A program made the position numbers and the translations under genes. A DNA stretch of 64,000 bases, taken from contig CM067371.1 of assembly GCA_034401795.1 (NCBI GenBank), forward strand, positions 75,412,833 to 75,476,832, in the 5' to 3' direction. The notes below the pieces were generated by a model that was not told the DNA's origin, did no database searches, and saw only the letters and a program-made list of their open reading frames with translations. The stretch is from Chaetoderma sp. LZ-2023a (lineage: Eukaryota > Mollusca > Caudofoveata > Chaetodermatida > Chaetodermatidae). This document shows, piece by piece, positions 55,106 to 64,000 of the stretch; positions within the stretch are counted from its first letter, which is position 1; each line of letters starts with the position of its first letter.

Positions 55106-56257
55106 ATTGGTGATAGGCTTGCGCGATTTTTCGATTTAATCGTGAAGTTCGATTTATTTTTAAAATCGCGATTTTTACGATGTAATTAAGGAAAGATCGG
55201 AAAATCGTCAAAAATTTCATGTTTTTACAAAATCTAAAGTGTGTACTTTTCCGTCGCATTATATCAGTACATGAGTACACTTAAAATCGATTCATGCCTG
55301 TGTTCATTGTGTGTATATCCCGCCGTGCCATGCATGTGTCGAATAATTACGAATCACAACACAAAGCGCTACAATAAACAAGCTAACAATAGCGAGGTAA
55401 CACCTTTGTCATTGAGAAAACCAGCTAGTTACTCTGGCGAATCGCCATATAATTTTCTTTCTTTCGCTGCAGACCCTGAGTCCGTTGTGAAATGTCAAGT
55501 ATATACAGTTTCAGAGTGTTAGGCAATCAGTGAACATAAATCTGTTTAATTCTAGAGTTAGCAATTTCAGACGGTCTAATAATTTTTCCTTTTTGATTCG
55601 GTTGTCATGTCAAATTAAAGAAAATAAAACAACAGCATTCCAGATTGTTTGATTTTGAACTGTGCGGTCTGTTGATTACTCTTAAATGTAAATCGTACAT
55701 TCTGAAAGCAACTATAAACTGCACTATAGGACGAGTTTACGCCGTTACACTAGTACCTACTCAAAGCTACCGTCCTCTGTATGTGAATTGCGCAGTATCT
55801 CTCGTGCTACTAATATTAGCGTCTTCGCGTTACTCCGGTAATTACCTAAACTCGTCCTACAAATGGAGGCTATAAGCGGAAGCATCACGTAATTTATATT
55901 TTTTTCTCTGCGACATTTTATCTCAAATTTTGATGAATTAAATAATATTTATTAAACTATACGCAATATTTAGGCGGTCCCAATTAATAATTTCACGCCC
56001 GCGATGATGGATATAAGATATACATTAAGCATAGACGTAGGATGGTAAGAATTCGTCGCATGAACATCATGTATTCTAATTTCGTGCTATTTTTGTATGA
56101 TTTATTTAAACTTTCTATAAACGAGTCAGGTTAACCCGGTTTATGCTTTTGGGAATTTGGACATACGTGGACATACGATCTAATCGAAAATCGCAATTTT
56201 TTTCATAAAATCGATCGCGATGTTTCAAATCAAAAATCGTGCAAGCCTAATTGGTGA
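55106..56257. mobile_element. hAT-like non-autonomous DNA transposon
   Basis: Terminal inverted repeats begin TAGGCTTGCGCGATTTTTCG at 55114 and end AAAAATCGTGCAAGCCTA at 56249. They are flanked by a perfect 8-bp duplication, ATTGGTGA, at 55106-55113 and 56250-56257. An 8-bp target duplication and GCACGATTTTT-type ends fit hAT. The 1136-bp body has no transposase. It interrupts Helitron-like repeat H6. Confidence 0.88.
55727..55859. mobile_element. 133-bp TIR element nested in the hAT-like transposon
   Basis: TAGGACGAGTTTA at 55727-55739 is matched in inverse by TAAACTCGTCCTA at 55847-55859. It may be a tiny MITE with TA target or an internal hairpin of the hAT-like element; only comparison with other copies would tell. 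Confidence 0.5.
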
Positions 56258-57420
56258 AGTAGCATTTTTACGCATGGTGCATTGGTGCTATAGTCTATAG
56301 AATATTGAACAAGAGCTCCGCAAACGGTGCATAATACCCTGCCCTGATGACAAACCAATGAGAGCTTTCAGAAAATAACAATTTCTTCCTCAGACCTATA
56401 CCTGTCATCCTATGAAGTTTCAAAGTAGTCTGCTCAACGGTCTTGGAGTTATTGTTCGGAAACCAATTTTCAGGATGCCCGCTGGTAGCTGTTGGCCATA
56501 TTGAATTTCGGATCATCTTCTATTTCAATAGGTTTCCTCCTGAGATGAAATGGAGTTGTCATTCGGAAACCTAGTTTCAAGATGGCCACTGTCCGCTGGT
56601 GGTGGGCCATATATTAGATTTAGGATCGTCATTAATTCCTTAGACCTAGTCCAGTCATCCTATGTAGCTTCAAATCAATTCGATAAATAGTAATGGAGTT
56701 ATCATCCGGAAACCAATTTTCAAGATGGCCAATGGTGGCCATCTTGGATTTCGGATCAGCGTCAAATTCGATAACTTTCTCCCCCAGGTGTAGTCCAACC
56801 ACCCTATGACGTTTCAAAGTGATCTGATAAATGGTAACAGAGTTACCATCCAGAAACCACTTTTCAAGATGACCTCACTTGATTGGCGGCAATCTTGGAT
56901 TTTGGATTATCGTCAATTTCAATAGGTTTCTTCCCCTGACATAATCCAATCAAAGCGATCCGATAAATGGTAACCGAGATATCATCTGGAAACCAATTTT
57001 CAAGATGGCCACTGGCCGCCATCTTGGATTTCGGATCATCGTCAATTTCTATAGGTTTATTCCAGTTATCCTACAAAATTTCAAATCGATCCAATAAACG
57101 GTAATGGAGTTATTATCCGGAAATGACTTTTCAAGATGGCCACACTTGGCTGACAGCCATCTTGGATTGCGGATCATCACCAATTTGATTGGTTTCTTCC
57201 CCAGACCTAATCCAACAACCCAATGCCGTTTCAAAGTAATCCGATAAGCGGTAACAGAGTTATCACCCAGACACCAATTTTCAAGATAGCCGACGGTGGA
57301 TGGCGTCCATCTTGGATTTCAGATCCTCGTTTATTTCAATAGGTTTCTTCTCCAGCCCTAGTCCAACCATCCGGAAACCACTCTGCCACCTGCCCACCCA
57401 CCCGGACCACGCCATTAAAT
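56258..57420. repeat. Diverged tandem array (TTTCAAGATGGCC units)
   Basis: After the hAT-like element a short H6 remnant is followed by about seven units containing GGAAACCAATTTTCAAGATG, TTGGATTTCGGATCATCG and CAATAGGTTTCTTCC, spaced roughly 105-150 bp between about 56455 and 57370. No frame is conserved across units. Confidence 0.65.
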
Positions 57421-58385
57421 AATACCCCACATGTGGTTTCTTTTTGTCAGAGATGCTGCTGGCAAGGGTTGGCATATCAGATGTGACTGAATTTGTCGGG
57501 TGAGTGAAGATTACTTAATTGACCTGGTAATGTTGTTGCGATTAAATCTAGTTTTTCCTTCACAGGTTTGGAAAGATACTAGCGGTTCCATGCAAAATTC
57601 ATCAAAGATGTCAATTTAGGCTTGGCCATCTGTATCTGATAGAGGCACCAAGTTCTGTTTTCGTAGTCTAATTAGTAAAATAAATTTTCAAATCCTTTGT
57701 ACCCTGTTAAAAGCAAACATGACAAAAATTATTGTTATTAAGTTCAACATTTAAACCATAAGTGATACAAACAAAAATATGTCAAAAACTGTCAATAGTA
57801 TGCAGTGGCGTATTTTTACATTATTATCATTGTGACATCCATGGCCAAGTGCTACGCCACTGATAGTATGAGAACAGTTTTTACTGGTATTAACAAATGC
57901 TTTTCATGATGGGGGAGGGGGGGAGTTGGGGGTTTTCCCCACATTTTGTAGAAATTCTTGCAGGTCATAGTCTGACCATGATATGCATATTGTGGTTTGA
58001 CAAATCTGAAAACAGGTTGTGACATATGTGATGATGATTTGGAGCTGTCAAGCTATCGCAGACAAAGTACATGTACATGATAATTGGCTGGCTGAAACAG
58101 CAATCAGTCACTGTATTCAGAAAATATAAACGAATTTCATTTGAAATGATTAAAACAAATTTAGCATGTATCCTGTTCACTTCATTTATATTTTTATGGA
58201 TTTCAGTATTTTATTACCACATACAGTTTCTATTCAACAGTAATTTATAGTTGGCTTGTCTTTTCCTATAAACACTGACAAATAAACTTAATAGGTAATT
58301 TAGGCAAGGATATATAATAGATCATCGATATATTACCTACTTGCCTCTTCTTTGTAAACCTAAGTAAAGAAAAACAAGATATATT
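57421..58385. other. No recognised feature
   Basis: AT-rich, with a G-rich stretch near 57910-57935. Only short frames, none recognisable. Confidence 0.4.
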
Positions 58386-58990
58386 TTATACTAAACTTGT
58401 ACATTTGCAACTTCCCAGGAAACACATTAATTGTTTGTTTTTCTTTTTAACCCTCTCGTGTTGATCTTGTCCAAATATATCTTGTGAAAGGTCATCTTTA
58501 AGGCTTTTTGACGCATCCACAGAAGTTGATACAAGTAGTTCAGATTCAGTGATGTCAAGTGGTACTTCACTGTCATCCAAAAATTCATCAGTAAAGCTGC
58601 TTAACATGGTTTGTGATGCATTCATCTTTTCAGTACTTTTATCTAACTCTATATTGAGTAATGAATTCTGGGACAAAAGATGTGAATTCTCCTTCATTAC
58701 TCTTTCAACTTTTGATTCCAGTTCCTTAATTTTAAGTTTGAACTCACTTGTTTGTGATTCATTTGCACAAATGTTTTTGTTTTTTTAGCTCAGTGCACTT
58801 ATAATTCGCTGATAAAGCATTTGCCGTAATTTACATTGCCGTGCTTTCCAACTCCTTTCGCGTTTCCTCAGTACAAGTGTTTCTAATTTTATACAAGTTT
58901 CCTAATATCCCACATTCTGTAGCCTTAATCTCAGAAATGTTCTTTCCTATCTGCACACACAGTTTAATATCCGTCTGACATTGTTGACTC
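58386..58990 (-). pseudogene. Coiled-coil protein remnant or exon, unidentified
   Basis: The minus strand encodes a helical, heptad-like stretch (about 58760-58640: KLKIKELESKVERVMKENS) followed by an acidic Ser-rich tail (DEFLDDSEVPLDITESELL) and a stop at 58386. Further upstream, another helical segment (IGKNISEIKATECGI, RKELEST; about 58950-58840) follows a pyrimidine tract with acceptor-like CTTTTCCAG, but a frame change near 58850 and a stop near 58790 separate the two. I do not recognise the family. It could be a retrogene remnant or two exons whose introns I misjudge. Confidence 0.35.
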
Positions 58991-59132
58991 TATCTGGAAA
59001 AGTAAAAGGGAATTTCATGATTATATTTTAGGCCTGCAGAAATTGCGTAACCCATTTTTTTATTCAAGGTTATGCAAATATTTTTAGCGGAACACTTTTG
59101 CTAGAATATATAAAGATTAGAGTAATTTTCAT

Positions 59133-59480
59133 CGATGGATGTGCACCATAGCATAAGCTCAGATTGAGAAATGATCGATGTGCACCATAGCATAAGCTTA
59201 GATTGAGAAATGACGGATGTGCACCATAGCATAAGCTCAGATTGAGAAATGACGGATGTGCACCATAGCATAAGCTAAGATTGAGAAATGACGGATGTGC
59301 AACATAGCATAAGCTCAGATTGAGAAATGATGGATGTGCACCATAGTATAAGCTCAGATTGAGAAATGATGGATGTGCACCATAGTATAAGCTCAGTTTG
59401 AGAAATGACGGCTGTGCACCAAAGCATAAGCTCAGGTGGAGAAATGATGGATGTGCACCATAGCATAAGCTCAGGTGGCG
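59133..59480. repeat. 39-bp minisatellite, about nine units
   Basis: Units contain GATGTGCACCATAGCATAAG + CTCAGATTGAGAAATGACG (39 bp). Because 39 is divisible by three, the minus strand stays open for 142 codons as nine copies of a 13-residue repeat (SFLNLSLCYGAHP type). It abuts the DIRS-1 terminus at 59482. I treat it as a minisatellite, not a gene. Confidence 0.9.
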
Positions 59481-59481
59481 A

Positions 59482-59553
59482 AATGCAGGAAATGTCAATT
59501 TCCCTTTCTCCGAGATCTAACAATACTCACCATTCTGTTACTTCTGATATACA
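59482..59553. repeat. DIRS-1 3' inverted terminal repeat (outer part)
   Basis: AATGCAGGAAATGTCAATTT starts the repeat. CAATACTCACCATTCTGTTA (59521) is also found at 59801. How far the repeat extends inward cannot be fixed without the other terminus. Confidence 0.8.
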
Positions 59554-59731
59554 GCTGGCCTTGACAGCGGCTCTATGATTATAGACTTAGAAAGCTTTAC
59601 CGACTCCTGGGAACCGGGTACCCGGCTCCCCACTGCCGAGTACCCGTTTACCATAGAGCTCATATTGTTTGCATAGCCACCAAACAAGAGAAAACTATGG
59701 CTTGCCTCCGTGGGGCTGGGAGGCTGGGTCC

Positions 59732-59835
59732 GTAACAGAATGGTGAGTATTGTTAGATCTCGGAGAAAGGGAAATTGACATTTCCTGCATTCTCCTTCGA
59801 TCAATACTCACCATTCTGTTACTTCTGATATACAC
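59732..59835. repeat. DIRS-1 internal complementary region
   Basis: 59732-59791 is the exact complement of 59482-59541. From 59792 the sequence (CTCCTTCGATC, then CAATACTCACC...) should complement the outer end of the 5' terminal repeat outside the window. Confidence 0.85.
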
Positions 59836-60333
59836 CAGATTTGATCAGTAACCTGGTGGGAAAGGGCAAGCCATAAATGCTAATTTTGCCCCTTGGAGAA
59901 AGATTTTAGACTTCAAACTTGACTAACGGAGACCTAAAAGGACCGTCAAGTTCACGGAACCGAATCACATTCGCGTCACAGCCCCCCCCCCCCTTTTTCC
60001 TCCTAAGAAAAGGGAGAGAACTAACGAACATGTATCTCGCCTGAAACACCAATATGCCAAGAGGGTTAACTACTCCCTGCATATCGCTTGTATTAGCCTG
60101 GGAATGAGCATGAATATATAAGATGAATGAACATGATACATATACATAATACAAAAAACTCTCACTTATTGAATTACCTTATGATAACAGGACTTCAGAC
60201 GTACCACCTCCCACCATTCACCGGTTCGGCCATCAGTGACACAATCTGGTTGACATCCTCTCGCTTGACCATGCCTGCTTTAGGTTCTTTTCTTACCAAA
60301 GTGAAAAAAGGGGAAAAGCAGTGTGGTCACTAA
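59836..60333 (-). other. DIRS-1 3' non-coding region
   Basis: Between the tyrosine recombinase stop and the internal complementary region; no gene. A C run lies near 59981-59992. Confidence 0.6.
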
Positions 60334-61521
60334 CTATCGTTTCAAAACAGCTAAAGCGAGTGGATTGGCTGAGTCTGACACATCCCTCATATAGTAATCC
60401 GTAAATGAGGACTCACAGTGCCATTGTGCAACGGCCATGATGTCCTCTAACGGAACACCATTGTAAAGGGCGGTCGAGGCGGCTATTCCTCTAAAATCGT
60501 GTGCCCTTACGCCCTGCACCTGGTGCCCAGTCGCCATCTCGTGAGTAGTCTGAATGTATTCGACCACCCAACGAGAGATAGTATCCATGGATGCGGCGCC
60601 ATAAGGCTTTTTATGGCAGATCCACAGATGTCTATCGTTCGACCGTAACGAGTCAGTCCGTTTCTTGTACTTAGTCAAAGCACGGACCGGGCACCAGACA
60701 CTGGCATCACGATCAAACCTAGTTAACTTCGGTATAATGATCGGTTTGCCGGGATATCTCAAAGATTGGTTCTTTGACATAAACTCTGCTCTTGGCAGAA
60801 GACGCAGACCTTCTCCAGAAACAATAAATCGGTTCCTCTCTGCCGAAAGCGCATGGATCTCACTGCGCCTTCTAGCTGAGGAAGCTGCCAATAGAAAGAC
60901 CGCCTTTAGAGTCAAATGCTTTAGACTAGCCGAACGCAACGGTTCGAAAGGGTGCTTGGCCAGTACATTAAGCACTAAAGATAGACTCCAGGCTGGAATG
61001 ACTACCGGTTGTCTCGGGCGGAGATTGCTCATTCCCTTCAACATCACATTTAACTGGGCCACCTCTGGACTATCCCTGTTGGCTAGACAAGGGATAACTG
61101 ATGCCAAAGCTGACTTGTATCCAGCAACTGTGACGGGAGCTAGTCCTGCAAAGAACAGCTCACAGAGAAAGTCTGCTATTTGCTGAATAGTGGATTGAAA
61201 GGTATCAATACCCTTTTCTTCACACCAGTCTGCAAATCTGTTAACCTTGTTGTTATATGACTTGAAGGTTGACCTCCTTCTCGCAGCCGCGATGAAATCA
61301 GCAGCCTGTCGAGAAAAGCCTTCCGACGTGGAACGTTGTTTGACAACATCCACGCAGTCAATTTGAACATTTCGGGACGCTCGTGTAGGAAGCGTCCCTT
61401 GGCCTGGGAGATTATGTTCGGAATCTCGGGCAACTGCACAGGATTTTCCACCAGCAGATCTAGAAGATCCGTGAACCACGCCCTGCTCGGCCAATACGGC
61501 GCTATTAGCAGGACCAGACAC
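60334..61521 (-). CDS. DIRS-1 tyrosine recombinase
   Basis: The 395-codon frame encodes the integrase of a DIRS element, which inserts a circular DNA intermediate without making target duplications. A core-binding domain covers about residues 84-165 (STFKSYNNKVNRFADWCEEK, APVTVAGYKSALAS). The catalytic domain shows the first Arg in SSARRRSEIHAL (217-219), AHDFRG with His341 and Arg344, Trp367 at the second His/Trp position (AVAQWH) and the nucleophile Tyr376 or 377 (FTDYYMRD). All R-H-R-Y residues are present. The start is uncertain: the first ATG lies inside the 346-nt overlap with ORF2, and the first 80 residues are not recombinase-like. Confidence 0.93.
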   Translation of the reverse strand: MSGPANSAVLAEQGVVHGSSRSAGGKSCAVARDSEHNLPGQGTLPTRASRNVQIDCVDVVKQRSTSEGFSRQAADFIAAARRRSTFKSYNNKVNRFADWCEEKGIDTFQSTIQQIADFLCELFFAGLAPVTVAGYKSALASVIPCLANRDSPEVAQLNVMLKGMSNLRPRQPVVIPAWSLSLVLNVLAKHPFEPLRSASLKHLTLKAVFLLAASSARRRSEIHALSAERNRFIVSGEGLRLLPRAEFMSKNQSLRYPGKPIIIPKLTRFDRDASVWCPVRALTKYKKRTDSLRSNDRHLWICHKKPYGAASMDTISRWVVEYIQTTHEMATGHQVQGVRAHDFRGIAASTALYNGVPLEDIMAVAQWHCESSFTDYYMRDVSDSANPLALAVLKR

Positions 61522-63293
61522 GGCTCCTCCCTGACCTTCACCAATACCTTCGGTAGAAGAATGGTGGGTGGGTACGCGTAAGCGTGCATCCCTCTCCAGC
61601 TTATCGCCAGAGCGTCTGTATCAACGGCATTTGGATCTGGAATCGGCGAGACATATGTCATGATTTGAGCATTTTCCTTTGTGGCGAACAAGTCCACGTT
61701 GGGTTTGCCCCAATGCTCGAAGATCCGTCGTAGAACTGGAGGGTTGAGGGACCATTCTGTTGGCAAGATTCTCTGTCTGCGAGCCAAAGCATCCGCCAGA
61801 ATGTTCAATCGGCCAGGAATATGAGCTGCTTTCAAAACAACCGAGTAATTCCTGCACCATTTAATCAAGTGCCACCCCCTGATGCACAGGGTGGGCGACC
61901 TGGTCCCGCCTTGGCGATTTATATATGATACTACTGTCGAATTGTCCGACCGTATCAATATCACCTTGCCCCTGATCATCGGAAGGAACTCTTCCAACGC
62001 TAGTTCCACTGCCATCATTTCCAACAGATTGATATGCAGCTGACTCTCCGGGAGAGTCCATGTGCCCGAGACCTGGTGTTCTCCCAGGCAGGCACCCCAC
62101 CCCTCCAGCGATGCATCCGTGTAAACGGACAGCTGGGGGTGGGGTAGGTGCAGCGAAACCCCTATTAGGAGATTCTGACGCTGTTTCCACCATAGAAGAT
62201 GCGATATTATCGGCTCCAAAACTGGCATCAGTTTTGACAGGGGTTCTGTTCTCTGTTTCCACAGAGACATCAGATACAACTGGATAGGTCTTCGCATTAG
62301 AGCAGCGTACGGGATAACCTGCTCCATGGAGACCATCATGCCCAGCATCTGAAGGAACCGCCTCGCCTGAATGTGGTTTCCCACTCGAAAACTCCTGAGG
62401 ATGGCTAACAGAGACACCACTCTGGGCTCTGACGGGTAAACCCTGCCCTGCTCGAGGTCGAATCGCATCCCCAAATAAACGAAATGTTGAGTGGGCGTCA
62501 ACTCGGATTTCTCCTCGTTGACTATCCAGCCTAGATCTGAAAGTAACTTCAGAGTCAGAGCAGTATCCACGTTCAACCTGGCTGCCGAGTCTGCCTTGAG
62601 CAGCCAGTCGTCTATGTAGGTGTGTAGCGCCACGTTCTCTTTTCCGAGAAACGCTGTCACCGCAAGGACAACTCTTGTGAAAACCCTCGGAGCTGTCGAC
62701 AGGCCAAATGGGAGAACTGTAAACTCCCATACTTGATTCATCGGAATGTGGAAATATGCATCTTTCAGATCGATCGATACACACCACATTCCTTTCCTCA
62801 ATCCCGCCATTACCGACCTCGGCGTTTCCATCTGGAACCGAGGCGTATGGATAAACCAATTTAATGGTCTGAGATTGAGTATGGGTCTCCATCCCCCTGT
62901 GCTCTTGGGGACAAGGAACATGTTTGAATAGAAGCCTGGAGTGTTCCGGTTTGCTGGTTTTATTGCTCCCTTCAGAAGCAAACCCGACACTTCCTTTTGA
63001 ACGGCTTCTAACTTGTCTGGCTCCCTTGGTACGGGTGTCCAGACAGGTGCCAAAGACAGATTTTGTGGCGGAAAGTCCCACCACTCCGGCATGTAACCCT
63101 GGGATAACCATCCCAGGACCAGACTGTCTGACGTCACACCTCGCCAGGCCTCGACGAAACGCATGAGCCTTCCACCCACCATAGACGCCTCGACGTCTAA
63201 CGGGGTTGTCCAGCTCGCAGTCCGCCCCCCCTCTTTCTTAACGAGAGAGAGTGAGAACCATTTCGTTCTAGGCACGACGGGTATAACTGGCAC
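61176..63293 (-). CDS. DIRS-1 reverse transcriptase / RNase H / methylase-like polyprotein
   Basis: The 705-codon frame copies element RNA. RT motifs are GFYSNMFLVPK and WRPILNLRPLN (119-145), VSIDLKDAYFHIP (172-184), LPFGLSTAPRVFTRV (194-208), and the catalytic HTYIDDWLL at 224-232 (YIDD 226-229). RNase H shows YTDASLEGWGA (Asp392), LLEMMAVELAL (Glu425), RSDNSTVVSYINRQ (Asp450) and ILADALARR (Asp501). Residues 531-610 (NVDLFATKENAQ, AYAYPPTILLP, VLLIAPYWPSRAW) match the methylase-like domain specific to DIRS elements; the usual DPPY signature is not evident. The tail overlaps ORF3 in another frame. The ATG at 63293 lies 57 nt after ORF1 stops. Confidence 0.95.
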   Translation of the reverse strand: MPVIPVVPRTKWFSLSLVKKEGGRTASWTTPLDVEASMVGGRLMRFVEAWRGVTSDSLVLGWLSQGYMPEWWDFPPQNLSLAPVWTPVPREPDKLEAVQKEVSGLLLKGAIKPANRNTPGFYSNMFLVPKSTGGWRPILNLRPLNWFIHTPRFQMETPRSVMAGLRKGMWCVSIDLKDAYFHIPMNQVWEFTVLPFGLSTAPRVFTRVVLAVTAFLGKENVALHTYIDDWLLKADSAARLNVDTALTLKLLSDLGWIVNEEKSELTPTQHFVYLGMRFDLEQGRVYPSEPRVVSLLAILRSFRVGNHIQARRFLQMLGMMVSMEQVIPYAALMRRPIQLYLMSLWKQRTEPLSKLMPVLEPIISHLLWWKQRQNLLIGVSLHLPHPQLSVYTDASLEGWGACLGEHQVSGTWTLPESQLHINLLEMMAVELALEEFLPMIRGKVILIRSDNSTVVSYINRQGGTRSPTLCIRGWHLIKWCRNYSVVLKAAHIPGRLNILADALARRQRILPTEWSLNPPVLRRIFEHWGKPNVDLFATKENAQIMTYVSPIPDPNAVDTDALAISWRGMHAYAYPPTILLPKVLVKVREEPCLVLLIAPYWPSRAWFTDLLDLLVENPVQLPEIPNIISQAKGRFLHERPEMFKLTAWMLSNNVPRRKAFLDRLLISSRLREGGQPSSHITTRLTDLQTGVKKRVLIPFNPLFSK

Positions 63294-63350
63294 CGCTGTT
63301 CCTGTCGCACAGGCGCGGTCCAGGCGGATATGAAGGGAGCTTGCGTACCC

Positions 63351-63998
63351 TCAGGTACGCTTCGGCCCCTTCTGTCCGCCCTTTGAGGCCTTACCCTTAC
63401 CGCCTCCAGGGCGGTCAGGAGCAACATTGGGGAGGGTAGGCGCCTCTACAACCTTCCTGGGTTTCTTCGCCGGCGGCGGCTCCGAGAACCCAGCTGAAAC
63501 AGAAGTCACAACAGGCCTGGCTTTCGCCTTGCTCTTATGCTTCTTTGAAGGCTGCCCCGTTAGCGGTTTGCCCACAGCCCCTAGTGCGTGCGCTTGCCGC
63601 ACTAGCTCTAGCTGTAGATTTACCGCTAACCGATTCTGCGCGATACTGGCGGTGTCCTCTAAGATGGCCCGCGCTTGGCCACCAAAGATGCTAGGCCCTG
63701 TCATGGGCGTCCCAAGAAGACGCTCCCTGACTGCCGTAGCCGGACGCATATGGTCAATGACCATTTGCCTCCTGGACTTCGTCACTCGCGCTTGCACCCT
63801 TGCCAATGCGTCCATTGACAGCACCAAGCCATCATTAACACATGAGAGCGCCACAGGTGGCACAGGGTGGCCTGCCCCCACTTCAGCCCACACCGACTGA
63901 AGGAGACGATAAGAGTGATTGACAGCGCTCATCGCTGCCCTCACACCCTCATCGCATAGGGACAGGACTTCTTCCTGGTGTACCTGCGACTTATCCAC
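63351..63998 (-). CDS. DIRS-1 ORF1, gag-like, 5' end possibly outside window
   Basis: The 215-codon frame ends at 63351, upstream of ORF2. The N-terminal two thirds look helical (SYRLLQSVWAEVG, SMDALARVQARVTK, NLQLELVRQAHAL). The C-terminus is strongly basic (KKHKSKAKARP, PPAKKPRKV, GGGKGKASKGGQKGPKRT), suiting nucleic-acid or nuclear-import binding. No zinc knuckle is present. By position it is the DIRS putative Gag. The first Met in the window is at 63998, but the frame may continue beyond the edge. Confidence 0.75.
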   Translation of the reverse strand: MDKSQVHQEEVLSLCDEGVRAAMSAVNHSYRLLQSVWAEVGAGHPVPPVALSCVNDGLVLSMDALARVQARVTKSRRQMVIDHMRPATAVRERLLGTPMTGPSIFGGQARAILEDTASIAQNRLAVNLQLELVRQAHALGAVGKPLTGQPSKKHKSKAKARPVVTSVSAGFSEPPPAKKPRKVVEAPTLPNVAPDRPGGGKGKASKGGQKGPKRT

Positions 63999-64000
63999 TA

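Larger units (their letters stand above)
59482..64000 (-). mobile_element. DIRS-type retroelement with intact ORFs, runs off the right edge (DIRS-1)
   Basis: The 3' terminal repeat begins at 59482. Its outer 60 bp (59482-59541) occur as an exact inverted copy at 59732-59791, the internal complementary region. Right after that, 59801-59833 repeats 59521-59553 directly, as expected if it complements the off-window 5' terminus. On the minus strand come ORF1 (gag-like), ORF2 (RT, RNase H, methylase-like) and ORF3 (tyrosine recombinase), with ORF2/ORF3 overlapping by 346 nt, the DIRS layout. No inactivating lesion was seen. The left boundary abuts the 39-bp minisatellite. Confidence 0.92.

Noticed and set aside
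61861-63111. 416-codon open frame overlapping the DIRS-1 RT on the same strand
   Set aside because: It is the RT coding region read in another phase, Arg/Ser/Gly-rich without any domain, and is explained by codon composition.
63427-63900. 157-codon plus-strand frame
   Set aside because: Antisense of DIRS-1 ORF1; no recognisable domain and low-complexity composition.

Overview
The window is nuclear DNA from an animal, most likely a marine invertebrate and plausibly a mollusc. Three things point there: a spliced ER J-protein gene, intact and broken DIRS-type retroelements, and very dense dispersed repeats, one of which starts CAAGAGGCC and ends CCAGGTGAGCTAA, a type I associate with molluscan genomes. 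The species assignment is inference. I recognise one host gene, the ER-resident DnaJ co-chaperone DNAJB9 (ERdj4), on the minus strand at 50.56-52.32 kb, with its last exon not found. Nearly everything else is transposable elements, often nested.

Layout. 1-3.8 kb: decayed minus-strand Ty3/gypsy element (RT, protease, gag, primer-binding site) with a plus-strand zinc-knuckle piece inside. 3.8-6.8 kb: no recognisable gene. 6.83-11.51 kb: almost intact Ty3/gypsy (Mag-like) retrotransposon with identical 132-bp LTRs and a perfect 5-bp target duplication, broken by one frameshift. 11.5-23.6 kb: four copies of an unclassified repeat (called X/Y here) in alternating orientation, holding a LINE fragment, an 80-bp-arm perfect palindrome, a Helitron-like insertion and a Tc1 transposon. 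24.8-26.3 kb: very decayed Ty3/gypsy pol. 26.3-39.4 kb: Helitron-like repeats, foldback hairpins and a cluster of piggyBac-type MITEs. 39.4-41.1 kb: 61-bp minisatellite with higher-order structure. 41.75-49.90 kb: a full-length but inactivated DIRS element with inverted terminal repeats and an internal complementary region. 50.5-52.3 kb: DNAJB9. 53.5-57.4 kb: Helitron-like repeat interrupted by an hAT-like element with an 8-bp target duplication, then another array. 58.4-59.0 kb: coiled-coil coding remnant. 59.13-59.48 kb: 39-bp minisatellite. 59.48-64.0 kb: a second DIRS element with intact gag-like, RT/RNase H/methylase-like and tyrosine-recombinase frames, running off the right edge.

The elements read as layers. 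The Helitron-like unit and the Tc1 element sit inside one X/Y copy, so the other X/Y copies supply the empty sites. The hAT-like element interrupts a Helitron-like repeat. The 8.2-kb DIRS element interrupts a foldback repeat. The best candidates for recent activity are the LTR retrotransposon and the right-hand DIRS element. Coordinates of decayed elements are approximate.
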